Origin: Pegoplata infirma
Taxonomy: Eukaryota > Arthropoda > Insecta > Diptera > Anthomyiidae
Length of the DNA stretch: 64,000 nucleotides
NCBI GenBank assembly: GCA_963921195.1
Contig: OY992536.1
Location: 320,681,038-320,745,037 of the forward strand
Reading direction: 5' to 3'
Part shown: piece by piece, positions 42,260 through 54,400 of the stretch
Layout: each line of letters begins with the position of its first letter
Numbering within the stretch: position 1 is the first letter of the stretch
Translations under genes and position numbers: made by a program
Notes under the pieces: generated by a model
Database searches by the model: none
The model's input: only the letters and a program-made list of their open reading frames with translations
What the model was told of the DNA's origin: nothing

Positions 42260-45232
42260 TTCTGTTTTTAAGGAAGCAAAAAGAACAAAAAGTGTACTTT
42301 TTTATATTTCATGAAATTTAGAAATTAGGATCCTTTAGCGGGAAAAGCATTCTGAAAAAGTACTTCTTGGAAATTCTGATTTTAATGTGGTAAAAATTTC
42401 ACAAAATTGTTCTTTGGTACTTTTCTATCTTCTGATAAAATGGTTCTTAAAACTTGAAATACGGAACGTAAGATCATCCAGCGAAAAAATGATAAAAGTA
42501 CTTTTTAAAAAGTTTCGGTCCTAAGAGGGTTAAAAAGTGTACCTTGGTAGTTTTTATATTTCCTGATATAATGGCACTACAAACTTGAAATTTGGAAATT
42601 AGGATACTCTAGCGGAAAAACATTTTCAAAAAGTACCTACTTAGTGGAAATTATGAATAATTATGAGGCAAAAATGGTACTTTTCCAATATCCCTAAATA
42701 TTGGTCACAAAAATTTGATTTTTTAATGCAGTACCATCCATCGAAGCAAACAATCTAAAGAACTGCTTTTGAAATTTCTGATTAAGAGGGTGAAAAGGGG
42801 TAAAAATTGTACTTTGGTACTTTTTCGATTTCAAAAAAAAAAATTAAATGTAAGATACTCCAGCAAATCAAAAGAAAATTTGAAAAAGTACTTTTTAGAA
42901 ATTCCGGTTCTTATGAGTCAAAAAAGCTACAAAAGTGTACTTTGGTACTATTCTATCTCCTGAAATTGACACTTAAAATTTGGAATATAAGATAATCCAG
43001 AGAAAAACAAAGAATTCTAACAAAAGTACTTTTTAGAAAGTTTTGATTCTGAAAAAGGATTACTTTGGTACTTTTTTATATTTCCTGAAATAATGGTACT
43101 AGAAACTTGAAAATTGGAAACATTCTGAAAAAAGTACTTTCTACAAAATTATACATTGGTATTTTTCTATCTCCTAAAATAATGGATCAAGAAACTTGAA
43201 ACTTAGAATGTTATCTAGCAAAAAAAAGTATGACAAAAGTAGTTTTAGAAAATTTCGATTCTAAGAGGGTAATAAAATGTACTTTGGTAATTTTTATATT
43301 TCTTGAAATAATGGTAATAGAAACTTAAAATTTTGAAATTAAGATACTCTAGCAGAAAAACATTTTGAAAAAGTACTTATTGGAAATTTCGATTGTTATA
43401 AAGAAAAAAGGGTACTTTTTCGATCTCCCAAATATTGGTTTAAAAACTTTTTTTTTCATGTAGGATCCACCATCAAAGCAAACAGTTTAAAAAAATATTT
43501 TTGAAATTTATGATTATAAACGGGTGAAAAAAGGTATTCAATTTTACTTTGGTACTTTTTAGATTTCCTAAAAAAAATCTTATAAACTTTAAATTTCAAA
43601 TGCATGATCCTCCAGCAAAAAAAAAATCATTATGAAAAAAGTACTTTTTAAAAATTTAGATTCTTATGGGGCAAAAAGGGTACAAAAATGTACTTTGGTA
43701 CTTTTCTATCTCTTGAAATAGAAACTTTAAATTTGGAACATAACATCATCCAGAAAAAAACAAAAATTCTAACAAAAGTAGTTTTGAGAAAGGTTTGATT
43801 ATTTGTAAAAAAGTGAATACTTTTTATATTTTACCTGAAATAATAGTACTAGTAACTTGAACTTTGAAATTAGAAAGTAGTACTTTTTCAGAAATTGTGA
43901 TTTCAGTGGAGTAAAAGTTTGTACGTTGGTACTTTTATATCTCCTAAAAATAATGGTTCTAGAAACTTAAAATTTGGAATGTAAGATCATCCAACTAAAA
44001 AAAAAATCTGATAAAATTACTTTTAAGAAAGTTTCCATTTTAAGAATGTAACAAAGTTTACTTTTCTACTTTTTATATTTTGGTACTAGAAACTTAATGG
44101 TACTAGAAACTTAAAATTTGGAAATTAGGATACTCTTGCTTTAAATCATTCTGAAAAAGTACTGTTACTTTTCTTTCCGATCATAAGAATGAGGCATAAA
44201 TAGTACTTTTTCCATCTCCCTAAATATTGGGAGAAAAACATGTTTTTGAAATTTCTGATTCTAAGGGGAGGACTGTTATTTGGTACATTTTTGCCCAAAA
44301 AAATAATCTTATAAACTTTAAATTTTAAATGTAGGATCCTCCGGCAAACAAAAAAAAAAAAATCATTATGAAGAAGTACTTTTGAAAAAGTTCGAATCCT
44401 ATGTGGCAAAAATGGTGAGGGTGAAGTATTGTATTTTGGTACTTTTTCGATTTTCTAAACAAATAATATTATAAACAAAATATGATGAACAAATATTTTT
44501 TGAATTTCTGATTCTAAGAGGATGAAGGGGGTAACAATTTTAATTTTGCACTTTTTTCCATTTCCTAAAAAATAATCTCATATAGAGACAATTTTGAATA
44601 TAAAATCTCTAACAAAAAAAAAAAAATATAAACATTCTGAAAATGCAAAATTTTGTAAATTTAGATTCTAAGGGAGAAAAGGGTTAAAAAGTGTTCTTTG
44701 ATACTTTTAATATTTCGTGAAATAATGGTACTCAAACTTTTGAATCTAAAACCCTCCATAAAAAAAACCCCCGAAAAAGTACTTTTTCGAAATTCCGATT
44801 CTTAGGGGAGAAAAAAAAGAAAAAAGTATACGTTGGTACTTTTTATGTTTTGAAAATGATTGAAACTGAAATTTTCGATATTAAGAACATCTAGCAGAAA
44901 AAAAACATTCCGAAAAATGGACTTTTTGAAAATTTCGATTTTAATGAAGTAAAAAGAAATTTAAAAATTGTACTTTGATACTTTTTTCATCTCCTGAAAT
45001 AATAAATCTAATGGCTGTAAATTTAGAATGTGAGATCATCCAGAAACAAGTACTTTTTTAAAGTTTCTTAGAGTACTTTTTTAAAGTTTCTTAGAGTGTT
45101 AAAAAGTGTACTTTGGTACTTTGTCGATTTGATGGTTATAATAACTTGATTTTTGGAATGAAGGATCCTCCGTCGAAACAAAACCTTCCGAAAAAATATT
45201 TTTAGTCATTGCTGATTTTAAGAGGGGTATAC
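42260..45232. repeat. ~125-bp satellite with ~740-bp higher-order units
   Basis: Monomers share GTACTTTGGTACTTTTT, TCCTGAAATAATGGTACTAG, GAAACTT-AAATTTGGAA, a TCCAGCAAAAA block and AAAAAGTACTTTT. Distinct variants recur in the same order. The GATACTCT variant is at 42603, 43343 and 44129. The TCRAAGCAAAC variant is at 42741 and 43473. The CCAGARAAAAACAAARATTC variant is at 42997 and 43750. Spacing is about 730-790 bp, i.e. about six monomers per higher-order unit. Order degrades after about 44400. Fragments lie at 39855-40119 and 55766-56760. Confidence 0.82.
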
Positions 45233-47049
45233 AATAGGGTGGCTCGTTTTTGGGCTTTTCTCTCTGATCAAATTCTAATACCCGCCAAAAGTGTCGGTCC
45301 CCTAAGGGTAACTCACATGCAAAATATCACTCCGATCGGAGTTTATCTTCTGTCTCCACTTTGAGCCTCAAAATTGGAGTTTTCGCAAAATTTTTTTTAT
45401 TAAAATAATTAAAAAACTATTTTTGTATAATATTTGATCGTAAATACTTAAATATGAAATTTAAAGATTTTACGGTATCATTAACCCGTTCAAATGTGAC
45501 ACCAAAAAAATGGCATGATTTTGGGGGAGTTCTCAAAACACCTTTTTTCAAAATTTGAAAATTTTATTAAAAAAAAATTTTAAATATACCATTTTTTCTT
45601 TCTGAATTCATTAGGAACACCTTGGAGAAGAAAAATGTGAAATATATGGGATATCCGTCGAGCCACTTTTCGGGAATCGTGGGGGGAAGTTAGCGGATTT
45701 CAAGGAAATGTTGGTTTTATCAATAATTTGGATTAATAAAATATTATAAATTTCATTTTTTTGCAAATTAACGGTTTTTTGGTGTCGTGGCATTTTATTA
45801 TATAACTTTAAGTCTGTCATGAAATCTTACCGATCTAGGACGTCTTTAACCCACATTGACTGGGGGTCAAAAATGACCCCCGAATAAAATTCGAAGTTTA
45901 GAGCTTAAATTTTGTGCTATAAACAAATATAAAACGGCTTTTGTGTATTTTACCCCAACTATTATTTCGTATTATTATATTATCTTTAAAAAAATCGTTA
46001 ACCCTTCTTGGTAGGGGGTCAAAAATGACCCATTCAATAAAAAATATATATTTTGTTGATATCAAAAAATTCAAGCACTATGCCTAAAAGTTTTTGCCGG
46101 GGTCATTTTTGACCCCTGGCCAATGTGGGTTAAAGATATCTTTAATATGTGAGATTTAAGGGCTGATTTAAAGTTATCTAATAGATTGCCACAAATTAAT
46201 TTTATATGAAAAAATATATACTTTTTATTGAATGGGCCAAGAAGGGTTAACGATTTTTTTAAAGATAATATATTAATACGAAATAATAGTTGGGGTAGAA
46301 AACATAAAAGCCGTTTTATACTTGTTTATAGCACAAAATTTAAGCTCTAAACTTCAAATTTTCCGCGGGGGCCATTTTTGACCCCCATCCAATGTGGGTT
46401 AAAGACGTCCTAGATCGGTAAGATTTCATGACAGACTTAAAGTTATATATAAGAACGCCACGACACCAAAAAACAGTTAATTTGCCCAAAAATTAAATTT
46501 ATATGATTTTATTAATCCAAATTATTGATTAAACCAACATTTCCTTGAAATCCGCTAACTTCCCCCCGCGATTCCCAAAAAGTGGTTCGACGGATATCCG
46601 CCATATTTCACATTTTTCTTCTTCAAGATGTTCTTAATGAATTTAGAAAGAAAAAAATGGTATATTTAAATTTTTTTTTTAATAAAATTTTTAAATTTTG
46701 AAAAAAGGTGTTTTGAGAACGCCCCCAAAATCATGCCATTTTTTTGGTATCAAGTTTGAACCGGTTAATGATACCGTAAAATCTTTAAATTTCATATTTA
46801 AGTATTTTTGATCAAATAGTATACAAAAAATTTTTTTTTATTATTTTAATAAAAAAACTTAAATTTTTTTTTTGTTTTTAAAAAAGTCCTTTTTTCCGAA
46901 AACTCCAATTTTGAGGCTCAAAGTGGAGACAGAAGATAAACTCCGATCGGAGTGATATTTTGCATGTGAGTTACCCTTAGGGGACCGACACTTTTGGCGG
47001 GTATTAGAATTTGATCAGAGAGAAAAGCCCAAAAACGAGCCACCCTATT
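45233..47049. mobile_element. 1.8-kb foldback element, AATAGGGTGGCTCG ends, complete
   Basis: AATAGGGTGGCTCGTTTTTG at 45233 is mirrored by CAAAAACGAGCCACCCTATT ending at 47049. Both arms (about 900 bp each, centre near 46140) carry CTCCGATCGGAGT, TCATTTTTTTGGTGTC-type and GATCTAGGACGTC blocks. The central part repeats TGGGGGTCAAAAATGACCCC-type motifs at about 45861, 46014, 46101 and 46370, with the AGTTGGGGTARAAAA block between. No coding capacity. A half copy lies at 17665-18725. No certain target duplication was identified. Confidence 0.9.
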
Positions 47050-47450
47050 AGACAACACTCTTTAATAATATAATAAAGAAAAACTTTCAAATTTCCCTTT
47101 AAAACGATATGTATTTTGATGTCGTTTATGCATCGTTAATCGTTTTCGTTTTACGTGATTAGCCCCTTGTTTTTTCGAACGTAGGATCCTCCTTTTTTTC
47201 ATTCGTCGAGGCCAAATTTAACTTTATTACTTACTTTTAAATTTTTATACAACTGGAAAAATTTTCTAAATAAACTTAAACAGCCATTGAAGGAAGTATC
47301 ATTTTTCATTTGCAATCCAAATTGTACTAAAAAAAGTACAATTGTACTTTTTCATGCCTGGTTAAAGTATGATACACCATAGCGTATGAGTGTTATTAAT
47401 TAATTATGTTAATATCACTCATACGTTATTCTCTCTCACTGACACTTTTA
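47050..47450. other. Unassigned DNA, no gene seen
   Basis: It contains ATTGTACTAAAAAAAGTACAAT (47330-47351), a short palindrome, and GCGTATGAGTGTTATTAATT with an inverted partner to 47420. Confidence 0.45.
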
Positions 47451-48521
47451 TCTATCTTCTTCTTATATAAATAAAAATCAATTGTCGTTCGTTGGTAACA
47501 GCATCAGTTGAGAACGGCTGAACCGATTTGGACAATTTTTTTTTTGAAATGTTCGTCATAGTCCAACTTAGGTTTTTACGTAATGAAAAATTGACCACGC
47601 CCACTTTTACGCCCACTTTTTTCGATTTATCTAAAATCGGAAAATGGCTGCTCCGATCAGGGTAATTTTTTATTTAAATGTTCATAGTAATTAAATTTAA
47701 GTTTTTACTGAAAGAAAAATCGACCACTCCTACTTTTACGCCCACTTTTTTAATTTATTTAAAATCTAAGAATGGCTGGACCGATTTGACTAATTTTTTT
47801 TTAAATGAATTTCCATCATTTCCAACTTTAGTTTTTACGAAAAAAGAAATTGAACACGCCCAATTTGGCTCTTTTTTGTTGAAAACGTTCGTCATAATTC
47901 AACTAAGATTTTTACGGATAGTAAAATTTCCAACGCCCACTTTTTTCTATGTATCGAAAGAACTATAACAGCTAAACCGAATTGGTTATATTTCGCAAAA
48001 GATTTTTAAGGAAAGATCAATTCCACGCCCTATTTTTATGCTCACTTTTCCCGAAATATATATTTTAAATCATGGAATGGCTGGATCAATTTGTCTAATT
48101 TTGTTTTTAATGTTCGTCATAGTCCAACTAAGGTTTTTCGGAAAGAACAATTTTCCATTTCTACGCCCACTTTTAAATGAATGGACCGAGTTGGTTAAAT
48201 TCAAATAAGATTTTTAGGGTAAGAAAAAAATTAGCTCTATAGAAAAATAAAATATAGAATAATATAATATAAATTAAAATCAAATGTACATAGTTCCTTC
48301 GTAATCGCATCACTTTAGAACTGACCGATTTGGATCATATTTTTTTTTTAAATGTTCGTCTTAGGTTTTTTCGAAAAAAAAAAAAATAATCCCGCACTTT
48401 TACTTCTCCCTAAATCGATTTGACTAACCTTTATTTTTTAATGTTCGTCATAGTCCAACTTAGGTTTAAACGGAAATAAAAGTTTTTCACGCCCACTTTT
48501 ATTTCGATATATCTAAAATAG

Positions 48522-49185
48522 AACAAGTAAGAAAGTTATAGTCGGTCAAGACCGACCATATAATACCCTACACCAGAGTTTCCCGGAAAATGGATCTCAT
48601 GGACCGATTAGATCAATATGTTGTAAAATCTTTAATAAGTGTAAAAAACACGCACAAATCAAATTTGAGTGAAATAGGCTTCTATTTGTTGACAATAAAC
48701 CGCTTTAACTGAATATCGGGCGAAATTTTCACAAGGGGCCTGAGTCCAAAACTGGTCCGATGATTATCAGGTTTGATAAGGTTATTTAAGTACGCGTTTA
48801 ACATACACAAACAAAATTTTAATTAAACATTTTCTATTTTCATGACTTTTGAGACATTTATGCGAAAATCGGAAAGGTGGTTTGTATGGGGGCTACAAGA
48901 AGAACTGGTCCGATTTCTTTGAAATTCGGAATGATGATTTGTGAAGACAAAACATGTTTACCTTCCAAATTTCAAAACGATAACTTCTATAATATGGTTA
49001 TTAGAGTCATTTGAGCCAAAACTAAAGAGGACCTTTGTATGGAGGCTAGGTCTAAATATGGACCGATTTTTTCCAATTTCAATAGGCTTCGTCCTTGGGC
49101 CAAGAGAGACTTAAGTTTCAAATTTCAAGTCAATTGATCAAAAATTGCGACCTGTATCGTGTTTACACCGTTTACATGGACAGAC

Positions 49186-49237
<52 letters not shown>

Positions 49238-49473
49238 GGACAGACGGACGGACGGACGGACGGACGGACGGACGGACAGACGGACGGACAGACGGACGGA
49301 CGGACGGACGGACGGACGGACGGACGGACGGACATCGCTAAATCGACTCAAAAAGTGATTCTGAGTCGATCGGTATACTTAAAGGTGGGTCTAGGACCAA
49401 TATTTCGGGTAGTTACAAACATCAGCACAAACTCATTATACCCTGTACTACAGTGTGGTGTAGGGTATAAAAA
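48522..49473 (+). mobile_element. Family C repeat, full length, nested
   Basis: It opens AACAAGTAAGAAAGTTATAG with GTCGGTCAAGACCGAC, has ATACCCTACACCAG near the start and GTGGTGTAGGGTATAAAAA at the end. It carries the longest GACR core of the window. The Helitron-like tandem unit joins across it (CGATATATCTAAAATAG / ACGGCAGGGCCGATTTGG). Confidence 0.9.
49183..49333. repeat. GACA/GACG tetranucleotide microsatellite, ~150 bp
   Basis: The array begins with mostly GACA units and changes to mostly GACG units after about 49237. Long frames on both strands (for example 49095-49501) are artefacts of this repeat. Confidence 0.95.
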
Positions 49474-50212
49474 CGGCAGGGCCGATTTGGCCCGTTCGTG
49501 ATAGTACAACTAAGGTTTTTACGCAAAGAAAAATTATCCACTCATTTTTTTCAATACATCTAGAATCGGAGAACGATTTTTTCTTTAATGATCATTTAAG
49601 TCCAAGTAAGGCTTTTACGGAAATACTTATTGTCCTCCCCCACTTCAAAGCTAACATTTTTCAATATGCTTCAAAATTTTCAGCACTTGAAAAGACTGAA
49701 CCGATTTGGCTAATTTTTTTGTTTTAAATGTTCGTAATAGTCCATATAATTGTTCGGAAAAAAGAAAATCCTCGCCAACTAAGGCCCGGACCGATTTTTT
49801 TATAATAATTAGAGTTCTAACTAGGTTTTTAAGGAAATATAATTAAAAGTGTATAAAGTAAAAAATTTCGTAAAAGTGGAAAATCCCGGAAACTATAAAG
49901 GTTTGTTTGAACTCAAGACAATAGCTCACGATAAGAACGAAGAATATGCGTAGTTTATTTTTGTGTTGTTTGTAATGATACTAAAGAAGTTTTAAATTTG
50001 AACAGTTCGCCAAGTCGAAGATACGGTATTTTTTTTAGTTACTAAAATATAATTTGGAGATTATCTGCCTAATCGGGTCTTTAAAACCACGCCCACAAAA
50101 TTTTCTTAGCCTAGAAATTCATTATATTATTTGCTGGGCTATATATTTGAAGCGAGACAAAATATTACACTGGTCATATATTTGGGCCAGCAACGCGGAC
50201 CGGGCCAGCTAG

Positions 50213-50742
50213 TTAAATTAAATAAATTTTAAATTCCAGTCTTCAAATTACAAATAAATATGTCTAAAATATTTCAAACCTTTTTTAAAAATTTTTTAAT
50301 TGCAATTAATGTTAAACATGTCAAATTATTTATTTATGTTTCATACTCAATATAAATTAAGTAATTTTGTAATTTATTTTCTAAGAAAAATGAGTAACTT
50401 TTATTTAACCGAGCATATTGTTTTTCCCCCCATTAAATAATTAAAGGTCAATGTTAATGTAAAATAATTTTTTGAAAATTCTGAGAAATGCTTAACTTTA
50501 TAAATCAACCTTGTTCAACTACTCAACGTTAATTATGTTTTGGTAAAATTCTTTATAATTCCACTTACATATGTAGGTACTCGTATATAAATTTAATCGA
50601 TTACCACATCGCACACACGCTGATACACAAGTGCAAGTGTCATGTTAATGTCAATGATTATTAATGTCTTAATTTAAGCTACAATTTACAATTACAAATA
50701 CATACACAGAATTACCTGCTGATGTAATTGTTAGTAAATAAA
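50213..50742. other. AT-rich DNA, no gene seen
   Basis: No repeat structure or coding signal was recognised. Confidence 0.45.
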
Positions 50743-51130
50743 CACTAAAAAATTTGTGTGAGTAAAATTAACTGAATATGAAAATTTCAAAAAACTACTA
50801 CTCGCATGTTAGTTGTTTTGGGATCAACTACCGTTACAGAACAAACAACTATAAATTGGAAACAAATAAAAACTGATTTAAGTTAGTTAAAACAACTTAC
50901 ACATTTAGTTAAAACAACTGAAAAAAATATAAACAACAATTTTTTACATAAAATATAAAAAAGCAAAAAATGAAGAGAAAGAGTTTTAGGATTTCCCCCC
51001 AAATTTTGTGCCCCGTCGATGTAATTTTTTGTTAGCCGACAGCTGCAAAATTTATATATTATTTTTTCTCCTTTTTTAAGAATTTTAGTATTAATAAAAC
51101 CGGGCAAAAACTGCAGTACTTTTCTGAGTG
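50743..51130. mobile_element. TIR element, CACTCAAAAA family, copy 3 (diverged)
   Basis: CACTAAAAAATTTGTGTGAG on the left and TACTTTTCTGAGTG on the right, followed by TA. Inside are GTTAGTTGTTTTGGGATCAA and AACTAACTTA-type motifs shared with 25857-26396. Confidence 0.6.
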
Positions 51131-51480
51131 TACAGTTGTAAAAATATGAGAATATTTTATAACCAGGCATGTCTTGAATATATCCATCCATATACACGTG
51201 CAGTCATTACTACAGCACATAAGTCATGGACATAACCAAACATGACTTACATATATTTATGCATAGGGTGGCATTTTTATTTATCCTTGATTTTCTTAGG
51301 TGTTCGGGCAAATTTTCATTTTACTAAACCTAAAAATTATGTGGCACAGATTTTAGGCAAATCGGATTAAACTAACCCGTGGCGAACGGCGATAAAAAAG
51401 TTTTGACATTTTGAAAATTAAAAACAAAAAAAAAAAAAAAATATTCATTAATTTTGAATATAAAATAAATATATTACAAT
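51131..51480. other. Unassigned DNA, no gene seen
   Basis: CATAGGGTGGCATTTTTATT at 51263 looks like a MITE end, but no inverted partner was found. Confidence 0.4.
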
Positions 51481-54400
51481 AAACAAGAAAGTTATAATCG
51501 ATCAAGACCGTCGAATAATACCCTTCACCAGTGTTTTCCAAAAAATGGATCTCAAGTCCAAACATGGACCGATTGGATTTATTTTTAGATAAAATTTAAT
51601 TAGGTGCAGAAAACACAAGCAGACAAAATTTTAGTAGAATTGACTTATTTTTGTTGCCAATAGACCGTTTTGACTGAATATCGGTCGTAATTTTTATAAT
51701 TTTATAATTTTTTTCAAAAGGACCTATCCATGGAACTATCAAAAGGACCTATCCTTTTCCCATCAAATGGACCTATCCTTTTCCCATCAAAAGGACCTAT
51801 CCTTTTCCCATCAAAAGGACCTATCCTTTTCCCATCAAAAGGACCTATCCTTAAACCTATCAAAAGGACCCATCCTTTTCCCATCAAAAGGACCTATTCT
51901 TAAACCTATCGAAAGGACCTATCCATGGACCTATTAAAAGGACCAATCCATGGACCTATCAAAAGGACCAATCCATGGACCTATCAAAAGGACCTATCCT
52001 TTTCCCATCAAAAGGACCTATCCTTTTCCCTTCAAAAGGACCTATCCTTAAACCTATCAAAAGGACCTATCCTTAATCCTATCAAAAGGACCTATCCTTA
52101 AACCCATCAAAAGAACCTATCCATGGACCTATAAAAAGGACCTTTCCATAGACCTATCAAAAGGACATCCTTTTACCTATCAAAAGGACCTATCCATGGA
52201 CCTATCAAAAGGACCTATCCATGGACCTATTAAAAGGACCTATCCATGGACCTATCAAAAGGACCTATCCTTAAACCTATCCTAAGGACCTATACTAGGA
52301 CCTATCAAAAGGACCTATCCATGGACCTATCAAAAGGACCTATCATTTTCCCATTAAAAGGACCTATCCTTAAACCTATCAAAAGGACCTATCCTTAAAC
52401 CTATCCTTAAACGTCCATAAGGACCTATCCTTTCCCATCAAAAAGACCTATCCTTTTCCCATCAAAAGCTTAATTAAGTGTAGATAACACAAGCAGGCAA
52501 AATTTTAGTAGAATTGACTTATTTTTGTTGCCAATAGACCGTTTTGACTAAATATCGGTCGTAATTTTTATAATTTGATAATTTTTATCAAAAGGACCTA
52601 TCCATGGACCTATCGAAAGGACCTATCCATTTCCCATCAAAAGGACCTATCCTTTTCCCATCAAAAGGACCTATCCTTTTCCCATCAAAAGGACCTATCC
52701 TTAAACTTATCAAAATCCATGGACCTATCAAAAGGACCTATCCATGGACCTATCAATAGGACCTATCCTTGGACCTATCAAAAGGACCTATCCTTAAACC
52801 TATCTAAAGGACCTATCCTAGGACCTATCAAAAGGACCTATCCATGGACCTATCAAAAGGACCTATCCATGGACCTATCAAAAGGACCTATCCTTTTCCC
52901 ATCAAAAGGACCTATCCTTAAACCTATTAAAAGGACCTATCCTTAAACCTATCCTTAAACCTATCCTTAAACCTATCCTTAAACCTATCCTTAAACGTCC
53001 ATAAGGACCTATCCTTTTTCCATCAAAAGGACCTATCCTTTTCCCATCAAAAGGACCTATCCTTTTCCCATCAAAAGGACCTATCTTTTTCACATCAAAA
53101 GGACCCATCCTTGGATCTATCAAACGGACCTATCTCAAGTCCAAACATGGACCGATTGGATTTATTTTTAGTTAAAACTTAATTAAGTGTAGAAAACACA
53201 AGCAGCCAAAATTTTATAGAATTTTTATCAAAAGGACCTATCCATGGACCTATTAAAAGGACCTATCCATGGACCTATCAAAAGGACCGATCCATGGACC
53301 TATCAAAAGGACCTATCATTTTCCCATCAAAAGGACCTATCCGATCCATGGACCTATCAAAAGGACCTATCATTTTCCCATCAAAAGGACCTATCCTTAA
53401 ACCTATCAAAAGGACCTATCAAAAGGACCTATACTTAAACCTATCAAAAGGACCTATCATTAAACCCATCCCAAGGACATGGATCTATCAAAAGGACCTA
53501 TCCTTTTCCCATCAAAAGGACCTATCCTTTTCCCATTAAAAGGACCTATCCTTTTCCCATCAAAAGGACCCATCCTTAAACCTATCAAAAGGACCCATCC
53601 TTTTCCCATCAAAAGGACCTATCCCTAAACCTATCAAAAGGACCTATCCTTTTCCCATCAAAAGGACCTATCCTTAAACCTATCAAAAGGACCTATCCAT
53701 AGACCTATCAAAAGGACCTATCCTTTTCCCATCAAAAGGACCTATCCTTTTCCCATCAAAAGGACCTATCCTTTTCCCATCAAAAGGACCTATCCTTTTC
53801 CCATCAAAGGGACCTATCCTTGACCTATCCTATGACCCATCCTTTTCCCATCAAAAGGACCAATCCTTAAACCTATCAAAAGGACCTATCCATGGACCTA
53901 TTAAATGACCTATCCATGGAGCTATCAAAAGGACCTATCCATGGACCTATCAAAAGGACCTATCCTTTTCCCATCAAAAGGGCCTATCCTTTTCCCATTA
54001 AAAGGACCTATCCTTTTCCCATCAAAAGGACCTATCCTTAAACCTATCAAAAGGACTTATCCTCAAACCTATCAAAAGGACCTATCCTTTTCCCATCAAA
54101 AGGAACTATCCTTAAACCTATCAAAATGACCTATCCTTGGCCCATCAAAAGGACCTATCCTTAAACCTCTCAAAAGGACCCATCCTTTTTCCATCAAAAG
54201 GACCTATCCTTAAACCTATCAAAAGGACCTATCAATGGACCTATTAAAAGGACCTATCCATGGACCTATCAAAAGGATCGATCCATGGACCTATCAAAAG
54301 GACCTATCCTTTTCCCATCAAAAGGACCTATCCTTTTCCCATTAAAAGGACCTATCCTTTTCCCATCAAAAGGACCTATCCTTAAACCTATCAAAAGGAC

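Larger units (their letters stand above)
47451..50212 (+). mobile_element. Helitron-like non-autonomous element with internal tandem units
   Basis: It starts TCTATCTTCTTCTTATATAA after an A and ends GGGCCAGCTAG before a T, fitting Helitron rules (5'-TC, CTAG-3', insertion between A and T). Near the start AATTGTCGTTCGTTGGTAAC followed by GAACGGCTGAACCGATTTGG resembles insect Helitron ends as I recall them. The body is a tandem array of roughly 90-140-bp units with ACCGATTTGG, ATGTTCGTCATAGTCCAACT and TAGGTTTTTACGGAAAGAAA. Most units also carry CACGCCCACTTTTACGCCC. It is split by a family C copy. The expected 3' hairpin is weak. Confidence 0.6.

Noticed and set aside
49095..49501. Overlapping frames with DRQTDGRT or SVRPSVCP repeats
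   Set aside because: They are translation of the GACA/GACG microsatellite on both strands.
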